Of a stretch of 64,000 bases of DNA, positions 8,215 to 19,577 are shown one piece after another. The translations under genes were made by a program, and so were the position numbers. The notes under the pieces were generated by a model. The model did no database searches, was not told the origin of the DNA, and was given only the letters and a program-made list of their open reading frames with translations. Position 1 is the first letter of the stretch, and each line of letters opens with the position of its first letter. The stretch covers positions 33,980 to 97,979 of the forward strand of contig CALFZO010000108.1 in NCBI GenBank assembly GCA_937952305.1. Reading direction: 5' to 3'. This DNA is from an uncultured Anaerolineales bacterium. Lineage in GTDB: Bacteria > Chloroflexota > Anaerolineae > Anaerolineales > UBA6663.

Positions 8215-8232
8215 TTGTGACATTATGCACAA
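8215..8232 (+). promoter_or_regulatory. Rex-like operator upstream of hydrogenase module 1
   Basis: TTGTGACATTATGCACAA fits the 18-bp Rex pattern TTGTGA-N6-TCACAA with one deviation in the right half. Flanking T and A bases extend the inverted repeat to 8213-8234. Rex proteins repress redox genes when NAD+ is high and release when NADH rises. The regulator gene is not in this window. Confidence 0.6.
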
Positions 8233-8245
8233 AAAGGCTGGTCTG

Positions 8246-8256
8246 TTTGCCACTCC
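8246..8256 (+). promoter_or_regulatory. Shared upstream element TTTGCCACTCC, copy 1
   Basis: The 11-mer TTTGCCACTCC occurs upstream of hydrogenase modules 1 and 2 and the formate dehydrogenase module 3. Here it lies 111 bp before hoxE. The identity with copy 3 extends to 14 bp. TTGCCA inside it could act as a -35 box, but no clear -10 follows at 17 bp. Confidence 0.55.
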
Positions 8257-8367
8257 CCGGCACCCGACCGGGTCATTACGCTAGCGTCGGTGTAAAGCTG
8301 GCCATGGGCCAATTTGGGCGCGCTGCCGGCAGACACAACCCCCTCTCACTGTAAAGGAGCATCGCGC

Positions 8368-8859
8368 ATGAAGGTCAACAAGCCTGCGCCGCCGTCAGAC
8401 GACAAGCGCTGGCGGATGGTCGACGCCACCATGCGGCGCTACAACTATCGGCCCAACGGGCTGATTGAGACCCTGCACACGATCCAGGAGACGTTCGGCT
8501 ACCTGGACAAGCCCGGTCTGCAGTATGTGGCGCGGTCGCTGTCGGTGCCTTACAGCCGCACCCTGGGGGTGGCGACATTCTACAACTACTTCACCATGAA
8601 GCCGCCGGGCGCGCACACCTGCGTGGTCTGCCTGGGCACGGCCTGCTACATTAAGGGCTCGGGTGACCTGATGACCGAACTGGAACAGACGCTCGGCGTC
8701 AAAGCCGGCGAGACGACGCCGGACGGCAAGGTCTCACTGCTGGCGGTGCGCTGCATCGGCTCGTGCGGGCTGGCCCCGGCGGGCGTGGTTGATGGCCAGG
8801 TGATCCCCAAGGTCACGGTGCCGCAGATGCTCACGCGGCTCAAGGATAGCGCGCAATGA
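8368..8859 (+). CDS. hoxE: NAD-linked hydrogenase diaphorase subunit HoxE (module 1)
   Basis: A 163-residue NuoE-type thioredoxin-fold subunit carrying one [2Fe-2S] cluster. Ligands are CLGTAC (C-x4-C) and CIGSC (C-x3-C). HTIQETFGYL and GVATFYNYF are family hallmarks. HoxE works with HoxF and HoxU to pass electrons between NAD(H) and the hydrogenase. AAAGGAGC precedes the ATG. An upstream in-frame start at 8314 would add 18 unconserved residues and is rejected. The stop codon overlaps the hoxF start by 4 bp. First gene of hoxEFUYH. Confidence 0.93.
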   Translation: MKVNKPAPPSDDKRWRMVDATMRRYNYRPNGLIETLHTIQETFGYLDKPGLQYVARSLSVPYSRTLGVATFYNYFTMKPPGAHTCVVCLGTACYIKGSGDLMTELEQTLGVKAGETTPDGKVSLLAVRCIGSCGLAPAGVVDGQVIPKVTVPQMLTRLKDSAQ

Positions 8860-10451
8860 CCCCAGAAGAACTCGAAAAGATCGCAGCGAAGGAAGAGCAG
8901 GCGCGCGCCCATATCCCGCACACCATCGACGTGTGCCTGGGCACCACCTGCATGGCCTTGCAGAGCGACAAGCTCAAGACGGCCCTGGAGCAGGAGGCCA
9001 CCCGCCACCCGGTCGGGTCCAAGTGCCAGGTGCGCGGCGTGGGCTGCCCGGGCCTGTGCGCGCTGGGGCCGCTGGTGACCGTCAAGCCGGAGGGCGACCT
9101 GTATAAGCAGGTCAAACCCGAGGACGCGCACGACATCGTCAACAGCCTGGGCGCCGAGCCGGTGGCGCGTCTGAAGTGTGACACCGAGCAGCCGTTCTTC
9201 AAGCGCCAGCACAAGATCGTGCTGGAGAACTCCGGTAGCATCGACCCGGAGCGGCTGGAGGATTACATCGCCGCCGGCGGCTACACGGCGCTGCTCAAGT
9301 GCGTGACCGAAATGACGCCGGCCGAGGTCATCGACGAGGTGGTCCGCAGCGGGCTGCGCGGGCGCGGCGGCGCCGGCTTCCCGGCCGGCCTGAAGTGGCG
9401 CACGGTGGCCAAGGCCGCCGGACCGCGTAAGTTCGTGGTCTGCAACGGCGACGAGGGCGACCCCGGCGCGTTCATGGACCGCAGCGTGATGGAGAGCGAC
9501 CCGCACCGGGTGCTGGAGGGCATGGCCATCGCCGCTTACGCGGTGGGTGCCAGCGAGGGCTACCTGTATGTGCGCGCCGAGTATCCGCTGGCCGTCAAGC
9601 GCCTCAAGCAGGCCATCAACCAGGCGCGCGCCCACGGCCTGCTGGGCGCCAACATCGGCGGCACGGCCTTCACCTTCCGGGTGGAGGTGCGGCTGGGCGC
9701 GGGCGCCTTTGTGTGCGGCGAGGAAACCGCGCTGATGGCGTCGATCGAGGGCAAGCGCGGCAACCCGCGCCCGCGGCCTCCGTTCCCGGCCGAGAGCGGC
9801 CTGTGGCAGCTCCCGACGCTGATCAACAACGTCGAAACCTACGCCAACATCCCCACCATCCTGCGCCAGGGCGCCGACTGGTTCGCCGGCATCGGCACCA
9901 GCAAGAGCAAGGGCACCAAGGTCTTCGCCCTGACCGGCCGCGTCCACAACACCGGCCTGATCGAAGTGCCGATGGGCATCACGCTGCGCGAGATCATCTT
10001 CGACATCGGCGGCGGCATCCCGGACGGCCGGGTCTTCAAGGCGGTGCAGACCGGCGGGCCGTCGGGCGGCTGCATCCCGGAAGAGTACCTGGACATGGCC
10101 GTCGACTACGAGTCGCTGGCTTCGGTCGGCTCGATCATGGGCTCGGGCGGCATGATCGTCATCGACGACACCTCGTCTATGGTCGACGTAGCCAAGTACT
10201 TCATCGAGTTCTGTAAGTCGGAGTCGTGCGGCAAGTGCGTGCCGTGCCGGGTGGGCACGGCGCAGATGCACACCCTGCTCGAGCTGATCGCCAGCGGCGA
10301 GGGCACCCGGCATGACCTGGAGCGGCTGGAGGCGCTGTGTGACATGGTCAAGAGCACCAGCCTGTGCGGCCTGGGCCAGAACGCGCCCAACCCCGTCATC
10401 AGCACGCTGCGCTATTTCCGGGACGAGTACGAGTCCCGGCTGGCCGGCTGA
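8856..10451 (+). CDS. hoxF: NAD-linked hydrogenase flavoprotein HoxF (module 1)
   Basis: A 531-residue NADH/FMN subunit. Residues about 20-90 form a thioredoxin-like [2Fe-2S] domain (CLGTTC and GCPGLC). The NuoF core follows with GRGGAGFPAGLKW for NADH, NGDEGDPGAFMDR for FMN, and a C-terminal [4Fe-4S] site SCGKCVPCR with a fourth Cys in SLCGLGQ. The linker SIDPERLEDYIAAGGY resembles the HydB/NuoF group of bifurcating enzymes. The C-terminal two-[4Fe-4S] ferredoxin domain of HydB is absent. It oxidises NADH or reduces NAD+ in the soluble hydrogenase. Confidence 0.93.
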   Translation: MTPEELEKIAAKEEQARAHIPHTIDVCLGTTCMALQSDKLKTALEQEATRHPVGSKCQVRGVGCPGLCALGPLVTVKPEGDLYKQVKPEDAHDIVNSLGAEPVARLKCDTEQPFFKRQHKIVLENSGSIDPERLEDYIAAGGYTALLKCVTEMTPAEVIDEVVRSGLRGRGGAGFPAGLKWRTVAKAAGPRKFVVCNGDEGDPGAFMDRSVMESDPHRVLEGMAIAAYAVGASEGYLYVRAEYPLAVKRLKQAINQARAHGLLGANIGGTAFTFRVEVRLGAGAFVCGEETALMASIEGKRGNPRPRPPFPAESGLWQLPTLINNVETYANIPTILRQGADWFAGIGTSKSKGTKVFALTGRVHNTGLIEVPMGITLREIIFDIGGGIPDGRVFKAVQTGGPSGGCIPEEYLDMAVDYESLASVGSIMGSGGMIVIDDTSSMVDVAKYFIEFCKSESCGKCVPCRVGTAQMHTLLELIASGEGTRHDLERLEALCDMVKSTSLCGLGQNAPNPVISTLRYFRDEYESRLAG

Positions 10452-10466
10452 CGCAGGAGGTGAGGC

Positions 10467-11186
10467 ATGACCACACCGAGCCAAGTTCTAACACTGAAGA
10501 TCGACGGCCAGGACGTCACCGGCCGCGCCGATGAGACGATCCTGCAGGTGGCCCGCGAAAACGGCATCCACATCCCCACCCTGTGCTTCCTGGACAGCCT
10601 CTCGCCGCTGGGGGCCTGCCGCCTGTGCCTGGTGGAGATCAAGGGCTCGCCGCGCCTGTTCGCGGCCTGCGTCACCTACATCGCCGAGGGCATGGAGGTG
10701 CTCACCAAGTCTGACCGGCTGAACAAGTACCGGCGCATGATCGTGGAGCTCCTCTTCGCCGAGCGCAACCACATCTGCTCGATCTGCGTGGCCAACGGCC
10801 ACTGCGACCTGCAGGACCTGGCGCGCGAGATGGGGGTCACCTACGTGGACTTCCCCTACCGCTACCCGCGCCTGGGCGTGGACGCCAGCCATGAGCGTTT
10901 CGGGCTGGATCACAACCGCTGCGTGCTGTGCATGCGCTGTGTGCGCGTGTGCGGCGAAGTGGAGGGCGCCCACACCTGGGACGTCGCCGGCCGCGGCATC
11001 GAAGCCCACGTGTCGGCCGACCTGGACTTCCCGTGGGGCGACTCAGACACCTGCACCAGCTGCGGCAAGTGCGTGCAGGTCTGCCCGACCGGGGCGCTGT
11101 TCAAGAAGGGCGTGGCCGCCGCGGAGATGGTGAAGCACCGCTCGTTCCTGGTGCGGCTCACGGCGATGCGGGAGGAAGCAGAATGA
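10467..11186 (+). CDS. hoxU: Hydrogenase iron-sulfur subunit HoxU (module 1)
   Basis: A 239-residue NuoG-N-terminus-like subunit that wires HoxF to the hydrogenase dimer. The [2Fe-2S] ligands start at CFLDSLSPLGACRLC with a later Cys in FAACV. A His/Cys [4Fe-4S] site is HICSICVANGHC. Two ferredoxin-type [4Fe-4S] sites are CVLCMRCVRVC and CTSCGKCVQVCP. Length is typical for HoxU. AGGAGG lies before the ATG, and the stop overlaps the start of hoxY by 3 bp, so the two are translationally coupled. Confidence 0.93.
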   Translation: MTTPSQVLTLKIDGQDVTGRADETILQVARENGIHIPTLCFLDSLSPLGACRLCLVEIKGSPRLFAACVTYIAEGMEVLTKSDRLNKYRRMIVELLFAERNHICSICVANGHCDLQDLAREMGVTYVDFPYRYPRLGVDASHERFGLDHNRCVLCMRCVRVCGEVEGAHTWDVAGRGIEAHVSADLDFPWGDSDTCTSCGKCVQVCPTGALFKKGVAAAEMVKHRSFLVRLTAMREEAE

Positions 11187-11716
11187 CCAAGCTCAAACTT
11201 GCCACCGTCTGGCTGGATGGCTGCTCCGGCTGCCACATGTCGTTCCTGGATATCGACGAACGGCTGCTGGAACTGGTGGAGAAGGTCGACATCGTTTACA
11301 GCCCGCTGGTGGACTTCAAGGCGTTCCCGGACGCCGTCGACATCACCCTGGTGGAGGGCGCCGTCAGCAACCAGGACGACCTGGAGAAGATCAAGAAGGT
11401 CCGGGCGCACACGCGCCTGCTGGTGGCCCTGGGCGATTGCGCGGTGACGGCCAACGTCCCGTCGATGCGCAATCCGTTTGGCGTGGACCAGGTGGTCAAG
11501 CGCGCCTACGAGGAGAACGTCACGCTGCAGCCGCAATTGCCGACGCAGGCCGTGCCGCCGCTGCTCAAACGCGTCCGGCCCGTGCACGATATCGTCACCG
11601 TCGATGTGCACCTGCCGGGCTGCCCGCCGTCGGCGGACGCCATTTTTGCCGCCCTGGTGGCCCTGGTGGAAGGGCGCACACCGGACGTGGCCGCGTTGAC
11701 CCGCTTCGGGGCCTAA
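11183..11716 (+). CDS. hoxY: [NiFe] hydrogenase small subunit HoxY (module 1)
   Basis: A 177-residue small subunit holding the proximal [4Fe-4S] cluster of a group 3 hydrogenase. The four ligands are Cys14 and Cys17 in GCSGCHMSFLD, a Cys in GDCAVTANVP, and one in LPGCPPSADAI. There is no twin-arginine signal, so the enzyme is cytoplasmic. GGAGGAAGCAGA precedes the ATG inside hoxU. It pairs with HoxH, encoded next. Confidence 0.93.
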   Translation: MTKLKLATVWLDGCSGCHMSFLDIDERLLELVEKVDIVYSPLVDFKAFPDAVDITLVEGAVSNQDDLEKIKKVRAHTRLLVALGDCAVTANVPSMRNPFGVDQVVKRAYEENVTLQPQLPTQAVPPLLKRVRPVHDIVTVDVHLPGCPPSADAIFAALVALVEGRTPDVAALTRFGA

Positions 11717-11726
11717 GGAGACCGGC

Positions 11727-13148
<1,422 letters not shown>

Positions 13149-13180
13149 ACGCGGGCCGCCCGCGCAGTGTCCGTCACCTC

Positions 13181-13217
13181 GGCCACCCCTGGCACCAGCC
13201 GCAGGGGTGGCCTTTTT
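13181..13217 (+). terminator. Terminator of hydrogenase module 1
   Basis: An 11-bp perfect stem (GGCCACCCCTG with CAGGGGTGGCC) and 10-nt loop are followed by TTTTT. It ends the first hoxEFUYH operon and separates it from module 2. Confidence 0.93.
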
Positions 13218-13311
13218 GGGTGTCCCGCCGGCCACCTGATCGGGTAATGGGCCGGCGTTCGCGTCAGGCGCTGAGCGCGGCATGTGACACCCGGCCCCGA
13301 GTCGCGGGAGC

Positions 13312-13322
13312 TTTGCCACTCC
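13312..13322 (+). promoter_or_regulatory. Shared upstream element TTTGCCACTCC, copy 2
   Basis: Identical 11-mer to those at 8246 and 18944, here 69 bp before hoxE of module 2. It lies upstream of the Rex-like site, whereas in module 1 it lies downstream of it. Confidence 0.55.
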
Positions 13323-13357
13323 AGCTTGAGGACTGGGGTCTGTATCCTTGTCTGGAC

Positions 13358-13375
13358 TTGTGATATTTTTCACAT
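13358..13375 (+). promoter_or_regulatory. Rex-like operator upstream of hydrogenase module 2
   Basis: TTGTGATATTTTTCACAT matches TTGTGA-N6-TCACAA at 11 of the 12 defined positions, the last base being the exception. It is the best Rex match of the set and ends 16 bp before the hoxE start codon, where a bound repressor would block the promoter. Confidence 0.68.
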
Positions 13376-13391
13376 AACTTGGAGGCCGTCC

Positions 13392-13940
13392 ATGTCGGTT
13401 AACGCCCCACCCAGGCCAAAGCCTGAGACAGAACACCCCAGCGGCGATCCGCGCTTCAAGCTGATCGACCGTACGCTCAAGCGGCTGCAGCACCGCCAGG
13501 ACTCGTTGATCGAGGTCCTGCACACGGCCCAGGAGGCCTTCGGCTACCTGGACGACGACGTCCTGATTTACGCCGCGCAACAGCTCAAGCTGCCGCTGAG
13601 CTGGGTGTACGGCGTGGCCACCTTCTACCACTTCTTCTCGCTCAAGCCGGGCGGCGAGCACACCTGCATCGTCTGCCTGGGGACGGCCTGCTACGTCAAG
13701 AAGTCGGGCGAGATCTTGGCGGCGCTGGAGAAGGAGTTCGGCATCAAGCCCGGGCAGACGACCGCGGACAAGAAGCTGAGCCTGGCGCAGGCGCGCTGCG
13801 TGGGCAGCTGCGGCCTGGCGCCGGTAGTGGTGATCGACGGCGGCGTCCATGGCCGGGAGATGGCCAACGAGACGGTGGCCCGTGTCCGCGCGGCCCTCGC
13901 GCACGTGGCGGCGCCTGCCGCCGGCGAGCCGGCGGCCTAG
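13392..13940 (+). CDS. hoxE: NAD-linked hydrogenase diaphorase subunit HoxE (module 2)
   Basis: A 182-residue NuoE-type [2Fe-2S] protein. Ligands lie in CLGTACYVKKSG and CVGSCGLAP; the family motifs HTAQEAFGYL and GVATFYHFF are intact. The N-terminus has a short Pro-rich lead and the C-terminus an Ala/Pro-rich tail not seen in copy 1. GGAGG lies 6 nt before the ATG. It opens the second hydrogenase operon and resembles the module 3 copy more than the module 1 copy (shared GDPRFKL start). Confidence 0.93.
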   Translation: MSVNAPPRPKPETEHPSGDPRFKLIDRTLKRLQHRQDSLIEVLHTAQEAFGYLDDDVLIYAAQQLKLPLSWVYGVATFYHFFSLKPGGEHTCIVCLGTACYVKKSGEILAALEKEFGIKPGQTTADKKLSLAQARCVGSCGLAPVVVIDGGVHGREMANETVARVRAALAHVAAPAAGEPAA

Positions 13941-13953
13941 AGGAGGAGCGCGC

Positions 13954-15600
<1,647 letters not shown>

Positions 15601-15601
15601 C

Positions 15602-16321
15602 ATGGAAACGGTCGTCACCTTAACCCTCAACGGCGAAATGGTCAGCGCCCGCGCCGACCAGACGCTGCTGGACGTGATCCGCGAGCAGAAGATCGACCTG
15701 CCCACGCTCTGCCACATGCAGGGCCTGAGCGAACGCGGCGGCTGCCGGCTGTGCGTGGTCGAAGTCCAGGGCGCGCCGCGCCCGATGGCGGCCTGCGTCA
15801 CCCCGGTGACCGAAGGCATGGTGGTGCGCACGCACACGCCCGAGCTGGAGCACCAGCGCCGCCTGGTGGTGGAGCTGCTGCTGGCCGAGCGCAACCATGT
15901 TTGCGCGGTGTGCGTGGTGAACGGCCACTGCGATTTGCAGTGGGCGGCCGCCAAGCTCGGCGTGGCCAGCGTCCGCTATGAATACCTGCACCCCGACCTG
16001 ACGATGGACGCCAGCCACGCGCGCTTCGTGCTGGATCACAACCGCTGTATTCTGTGTACACGCTGTGTGCGCGTCTGCGACGAGGTCGAAGGCGCCCACA
16101 CCTGGGACATTGCCGGGCGCGGCATCAAGACGCGCGTCATCACCGATCTGAGCCGGCCGTGGGGCGACAGCCCGTCGTGCACGAGCTGCGGCAAGTGCGT
16201 GCAGGTCTGTCCGACCGGTGCGCTGTTTGAGAAGGGCGCCACCGTGGCCGAAATGACCAAGGAGCGCGATTTCGTCGGCTGGATCATCCGCGGTCGCACC
16301 AAGCGCGAGTGGACCTGGTAA
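15602..16321 (+). CDS. hoxU: Hydrogenase iron-sulfur subunit HoxU (module 2)
   Basis: A 239-residue electron-wiring subunit, the same length as copy 1. It has CHMQGLSERGGCRLC for [2Fe-2S], the His/Cys site HVCAVCVVNGHC, and ferredoxin sites CILCTRCVRVC and CTSCGKCVQVCP. It starts 1 bp after the hoxF stop with CCAGGAGG upstream. All cluster ligands seen in copy 1 are present, so this module should be electronically complete. Confidence 0.93.
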   Translation: METVVTLTLNGEMVSARADQTLLDVIREQKIDLPTLCHMQGLSERGGCRLCVVEVQGAPRPMAACVTPVTEGMVVRTHTPELEHQRRLVVELLLAERNHVCAVCVVNGHCDLQWAAAKLGVASVRYEYLHPDLTMDASHARFVLDHNRCILCTRCVRVCDEVEGAHTWDIAGRGIKTRVITDLSRPWGDSPSCTSCGKCVQVCPTGALFEKGATVAEMTKERDFVGWIIRGRTKREWTW

Positions 16322-16334
16322 CGGGAGCAAGACT

Positions 16335-16886
16335 ATGACGTCATCGAATGGCAAAATCCGGCTCGCGACGGTGTGGCTGGGCGGTTGCTCGGGCTGCCAC
16401 ATGAGCTTTCTGGACCTGAACGAGAAGCTGATCGATCTGGCTGGCCGAGCCGAGCTGGTTTACAGCCCGATCGCCGACGCCAAGGTCTTCCCCGAGGGCG
16501 TGGACGTGACCCTGGTGGAAGGCGCCGTCGCCAACGACGATCACGTGGAGTTGGCGCACCAGCTGCGCGCGCGCAGCCGGATCGTGGTGAGCTTCGGCGA
16601 CTGCGCCGTCACCGGCAATGTCACGGCGCTGCGCAACCGGCTGGGGCTGGACGACGTGCTCACGGCCGTCTATCACGAAGGCCCGGGCCAGGCCCCGCGC
16701 GGCGACGACGAGCACGTCATGCCGACGCTGCTGCCCAAGGTGCTGCCGCTGCACCAGGTAGTCCCCGTCGACGCGTATATCCCCGGCTGCCCGCCCGAGC
16801 CCGAGCGGATCTGGGCGGCGGTGGCGGCCCTGCTGGACGGCAAGCCGGTGGAACTGCCGGTGGCGATGCGGACGTTTGGCGCCTGA
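16335..16886 (+). CDS. hoxY: [NiFe] hydrogenase small subunit HoxY (module 2)
   Basis: A 183-residue small subunit. Cluster ligands lie in GGCSGCHMSFLDLNE, GDCAVTGNVT and IPGCPPEPERI. It is a few residues longer than copy 1, with a charged insert (RGDDEH) before the last Cys motif. No export signal is present. GGGAGCAAG precedes the ATG. The gene sits between hoxU and hoxH as in module 1. Confidence 0.93.
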   Translation: MTSSNGKIRLATVWLGGCSGCHMSFLDLNEKLIDLAGRAELVYSPIADAKVFPEGVDVTLVEGAVANDDHVELAHQLRARSRIVVSFGDCAVTGNVTALRNRLGLDDVLTAVYHEGPGQAPRGDDEHVMPTLLPKVLPLHQVVPVDAYIPGCPPEPERIWAAVAALLDGKPVELPVAMRTFGA

Positions 16887-16911
16887 CGGCGTCGCACAGG
16901 AAGGTAGACCT

Positions 16912-18342
16912 ATGAGCCAGAGGATTGTCATCGACCCCGTCACCCGCATCGAGGGCCACGCCAAGATCACGCTGCACCTGGACGACGACGGCCAGGTGGC
17001 CGATGCGCGCTTCCACGTCACCGAGTTCCGCGGCTTCGAGAAGTTCTGCGAGGGCCGCCTGTTCTGGGAGATGCCCAGCATCACGGCCCGCATCTGCGGC
17101 ATCTGCCCGGTGAGCCACCTGATGGCCTCGGCCAAGGCCGGCGACACCATCCTGGGGGTGCGCATCCCGACGGCGGCCGAGAAGCTGCGCCGCCTGATGA
17201 ACTGGGGCCAGATCGTGCAGAGCCACGCCCTGAGCTTCTTCCACCTCAGCGGGCCGGACCTGGTGCTGGGGATGGAGAGCGACCCCATGCAGCGCAACCT
17301 GGCCGGCCTGATCGCGCTCAACCCGGAGTTCGCGCGCGACGGCATCCGCCTGCGCCAGTTCGGCCAGGACGTCATCCGGCTGCTGGGCGGCAAGAGCATC
17401 CACCCGGCCTGGTGTGTGCCCGGCGGCGTCCGCGAGCCGCTGTCCGTGGAGAAGCGCGACGAAATGCTGCGGCGTCTGCCGGAGGCGTTCGAGATCATCG
17501 AGCGCGCCCTGAAGCTGTACAAGAACGAGGTCGTGGCCAAGCACCGCCGCGAGTACGACGTCTACGGCAACTTCCCCAGCCTGTTTATCGGCCTGGTCTC
17601 CAACCAGGGCGGGCTCGAGCACTACGACGGCCTGCTGCGCGTGATGGACAGCGACGGCACGATCCTGGAGCCCGGGCTGGCGCCCAAGCGCTTCCGCGAG
17701 GTCATCGCCGAGGCCGTGGAGCCGTGGACGTACCTGAAGATGCCGTACTACAAGCCCTATGGCTACGAAGGCCACGCCGGCCTGTACCGCGTCGGCCCGC
17801 TGGCGCGCGTCAACCTGTGTGACTTCGCCGGGACACCCAAGGCCGAGGCTGAGCTGCGCCTGTTCCGCTCGAACGGCCGCGTGGTGCGCCAGGGCTTCGC
17901 CTACCACTATGCGCGTCTGATCGAGATCCTGTTCGCGCTGGAGAAGATCGAGGAGACGCTCAACGCCCCGGACGTCACCAACAAGCACGTCCGCTCGCAG
18001 GCCGAGGTCAACCACCTGCACGGCGTCGGCGTCAGCGAAGCGCCGCGCGGCACGCTCTTCCACGAATACTGGGTGGACGAGGCCGGCCTGCTGCAGAGCG
18101 TCAACCTGATCATCGCCACTGGCCAGAACAACCTGGCCATGAACCGCACCGTGCTGCAGATCGCGCGCGCGTACGTGGCCGGGCAGAAGCTGCACGAGGG
18201 CCTGCTCAACCGGCTGGAGCACGGCATCCGCCTGTTCGACCCGTGCCTGAGCTGCTCCACGCACGCCGCCGGCCAGATGCCGCTGACCGTGGAATTGCAC
18301 GGGCCGGATGGCGAGTTGCTGGACGGGCTGCAGCGCGGCTGA
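16912..18342 (+). CDS. hoxH: [NiFe] hydrogenase large subunit HoxH (module 2)
   Basis: A 476-residue catalytic subunit. Nickel-iron ligands are Cys62 and Cys65 in RICGICPVSH and Cys445 and Cys448 in DPCLSCSTH. A 25-residue C-terminal extension follows and should be removed on maturation. The order of motifs matches HoxH of module 1 throughout, with conserved blocks such as LKMPYYKP and VSEAPRGTL. AGGAAGG precedes the ATG; a GTG-side extension to 16876 is rejected. The HoxW gene follows 7 bp later. Confidence 0.94.
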   Translation: MSQRIVIDPVTRIEGHAKITLHLDDDGQVADARFHVTEFRGFEKFCEGRLFWEMPSITARICGICPVSHLMASAKAGDTILGVRIPTAAEKLRRLMNWGQIVQSHALSFFHLSGPDLVLGMESDPMQRNLAGLIALNPEFARDGIRLRQFGQDVIRLLGGKSIHPAWCVPGGVREPLSVEKRDEMLRRLPEAFEIIERALKLYKNEVVAKHRREYDVYGNFPSLFIGLVSNQGGLEHYDGLLRVMDSDGTILEPGLAPKRFREVIAEAVEPWTYLKMPYYKPYGYEGHAGLYRVGPLARVNLCDFAGTPKAEAELRLFRSNGRVVRQGFAYHYARLIEILFALEKIEETLNAPDVTNKHVRSQAEVNHLHGVGVSEAPRGTLFHEYWVDEAGLLQSVNLIIATGQNNLAMNRTVLQIARAYVAGQKLHEGLLNRLEHGIRLFDPCLSCSTHAAGQMPLTVELHGPDGELLDGLQRG

Positions 18343-18349
18343 GGTGGAT

Positions 18350-18796
18350 ATGCGTGCCGGCTTGCTGGTAATTGGTTTTGGCAACCCGCTGCGCAGCGAC
18401 GACGGCCTGGGCTGGCGCGCTGCCGAGCGGTTGGCCGAGACGCAGCCGGACACAGCCGTGGTGACCACCCACCAACTCGTGCCGGAGCTGGCCGAGACGC
18501 TCAGCGAGTGTGAGCGCGCCGTGTTTATCGATGCCGCCGACCCGGCGGCGTCGGGGGCCGAGCCGGGCACGGTGCTGGTGCAGGACCTCGTGCCGCGTTC
18601 CCCGGAGCCGAGCGCCTTTTCGCATCACCTGGACCCGGCCGGCCTGCTGGCCATGGCCCAGACTTTGTATGGTTATGCCCCCAAGGCCCAGTTGATCACC
18701 GTCGTCGGCGCAAGCTTTGACTTTGGTGAGCAGCTCTCCCCTTCGGTCCAGGCCGCTTTGGAGGCCATCGTCCGGCAGATAAACGCGGACGAGTAA
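18350..18796 (+). CDS. hoxW: Hydrogenase maturation endopeptidase HoxW
   Basis: A 148-residue M52-family protease that trims the C-terminal tail of HoxH after nickel insertion. The N-terminus has GFGNPLRSDDGLGWRAA, with the family's metal-binding acidic residue, followed by VFIDAADP and the His motif FSHHLDPAGLL. GAGGTGG lies before the ATG. It is the only hydrogenase maturation gene in the window: no hyp genes are seen. Because module 1 has no protease of its own, HoxW may serve both HoxH proteins. Confidence 0.9.
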   Translation: MRAGLLVIGFGNPLRSDDGLGWRAAERLAETQPDTAVVTTHQLVPELAETLSECERAVFIDAADPAASGAEPGTVLVQDLVPRSPEPSAFSHHLDPAGLLAMAQTLYGYAPKAQLITVVGASFDFGEQLSPSVQAALEAIVRQINADE

Positions 18797-18852
18797 CACC
18801 TCCAGCGCCGCAAAACCGCCCCGGCAGTTTTCCTCCTTTCTGCCGGAAGGTG

Positions 18853-18896
18853 ATCGGCCCAGGCCGCGCCCACCGCGCCGCCTGGGCCGATTTTTT
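18853..18896 (+). terminator. Terminator of hydrogenase module 2
   Basis: A 12-bp perfect stem (ATCGGCCCAGGC with GCCTGGGCCGAT) and 15-nt loop end in a run of six T. A smaller hairpin, CCGGCAG with CTGCCGG, lies just upstream at 18821-18846. Confidence 0.93.
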
Positions 18897-18941
18897 CGTC
18901 TTGGGTCGCCTCCTTATGACATCCGGTTGCGGCGGCCCGGA

Positions 18942-18955
18942 TGTTTGCCACTCCC
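18942..18955 (+). promoter_or_regulatory. Shared upstream element, copy 3 (TGTTTGCCACTCCC)
   Basis: A 14-bp match to copy 1 at 8244-8257 and an 11-bp match to copy 2. It lies 78 bp before hoxE of the formate dehydrogenase module, so the motif links the hydrogenases and the formate dehydrogenase in one putative regulon. Confidence 0.55.
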
Positions 18956-18976
18956 ATCCCCCAAATAGGGCAATTA

Positions 18977-18991
18977 TTGTGGACATCACAA
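18977..18991 (+). promoter_or_regulatory. Inverted repeat TTGTG-N5-CACAA
   Basis: TTGTGGACATCACAA is a perfect 5-bp inverted repeat made of Rex-type half sites, but its 5-bp spacing is shorter than the normal Rex arrangement. It may be a second regulator site or a degenerate operator. Confidence 0.4.
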
Positions 18992-19005
18992 CATCCTAGG
19001 GCGTA

Positions 19006-19023
19006 TTGCTCCATATTTCACAG
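19006..19023 (+). promoter_or_regulatory. Rex-like operator upstream of the formate dehydrogenase module
   Basis: TTGCTCCATATTTCACAG has a right half (ATTTCACA) that fits the Rex consensus well and a weaker left half (TTG only). It ends 10 bp before the start codon, overlapping the ribosome site, a position like that in module 2. Confidence 0.45.
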
Positions 19024-19033
19024 GAAGGCCAGC

Positions 19034-19576
19034 ATGCCTGTTGCCGCGTCCCCCAAGGCGGAGACCGCCTCCGAACATGCCAGTGGCGACCCGCGTTTCA
19101 AATTGGTCGATCGAACCATCGAGAAATTCAGCGCCGAGCCGGATGCCCTGCTGGAGGTGCTGAACACGGCGCAGGAAGTGTTCGGCTACCTCTCACCGGA
19201 CCTGCTCGTCTACGTCTCGCAGCGGTTGCAGGTGCCGCTCAGCCGCGTCTACGGCGTGGCGACCTTCTATCACCTGTTCACGTTCAAGCCGCTCGGCGAG
19301 CATACCTGCATTGTGTGCCTGGGCACGGCCTGCTACGTCAAAGGCTCGGGCGCCATCATGGCCGCCCTGGAAGCCGCGTTCAGCGTCAAGTCCGGCGGGA
19401 CGACGGCGGACGGCAAGCTCAGCCTGTCGACGGCGCGCTGCCTGGGGAGTTGCGGCCTGGCGCCAATGCTGGTGGCGGACGGCGCCATCCTGGCGCGCAA
19501 CGAGCCTGATACGGCGGTCCAGCGCCTGCGCGCCGTGGTCGCCGGCCGGCCGGCGGCGGCCCGCCAGGAGGCCTGA
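19034..19576 (+). CDS. HoxE/FdsG-type [2Fe-2S] diaphorase subunit (module 3)
   Basis: A 180-residue NuoE-type protein with CLGTACYVKGSG and CLGSCGLAP as cluster ligands and GVATFYHLF. It is very similar in design to the module 2 HoxE but belongs to an operon that ends in a formate dehydrogenase, so it corresponds functionally to FdsG. AGGAAGG precedes the ATG. The next gene begins 1 bp after its stop codon. Confidence 0.9.
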   Translation: MPVAASPKAETASEHASGDPRFKLVDRTIEKFSAEPDALLEVLNTAQEVFGYLSPDLLVYVSQRLQVPLSRVYGVATFYHLFTFKPLGEHTCIVCLGTACYVKGSGAIMAALEAAFSVKSGGTTADGKLSLSTARCLGSCGLAPMLVADGAILARNEPDTAVQRLRAVVAGRPAAARQEA

Positions 19577-19577
19577 A

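Noticed and set aside
8246..8256. Shared TTTGCCACTCC element as a sigma-54 promoter
   Set aside because: The GG/GC dinucleotides with the -24/-12 spacing required for sigma-54 are not present in either orientation.
13849..13953. Upstream extension of hoxF (module 2)
   Set aside because: The extra 35 residues are Arg/Pro-rich, overlap hoxE in another frame, and the ATG at 13954 has a strong ribosome site.
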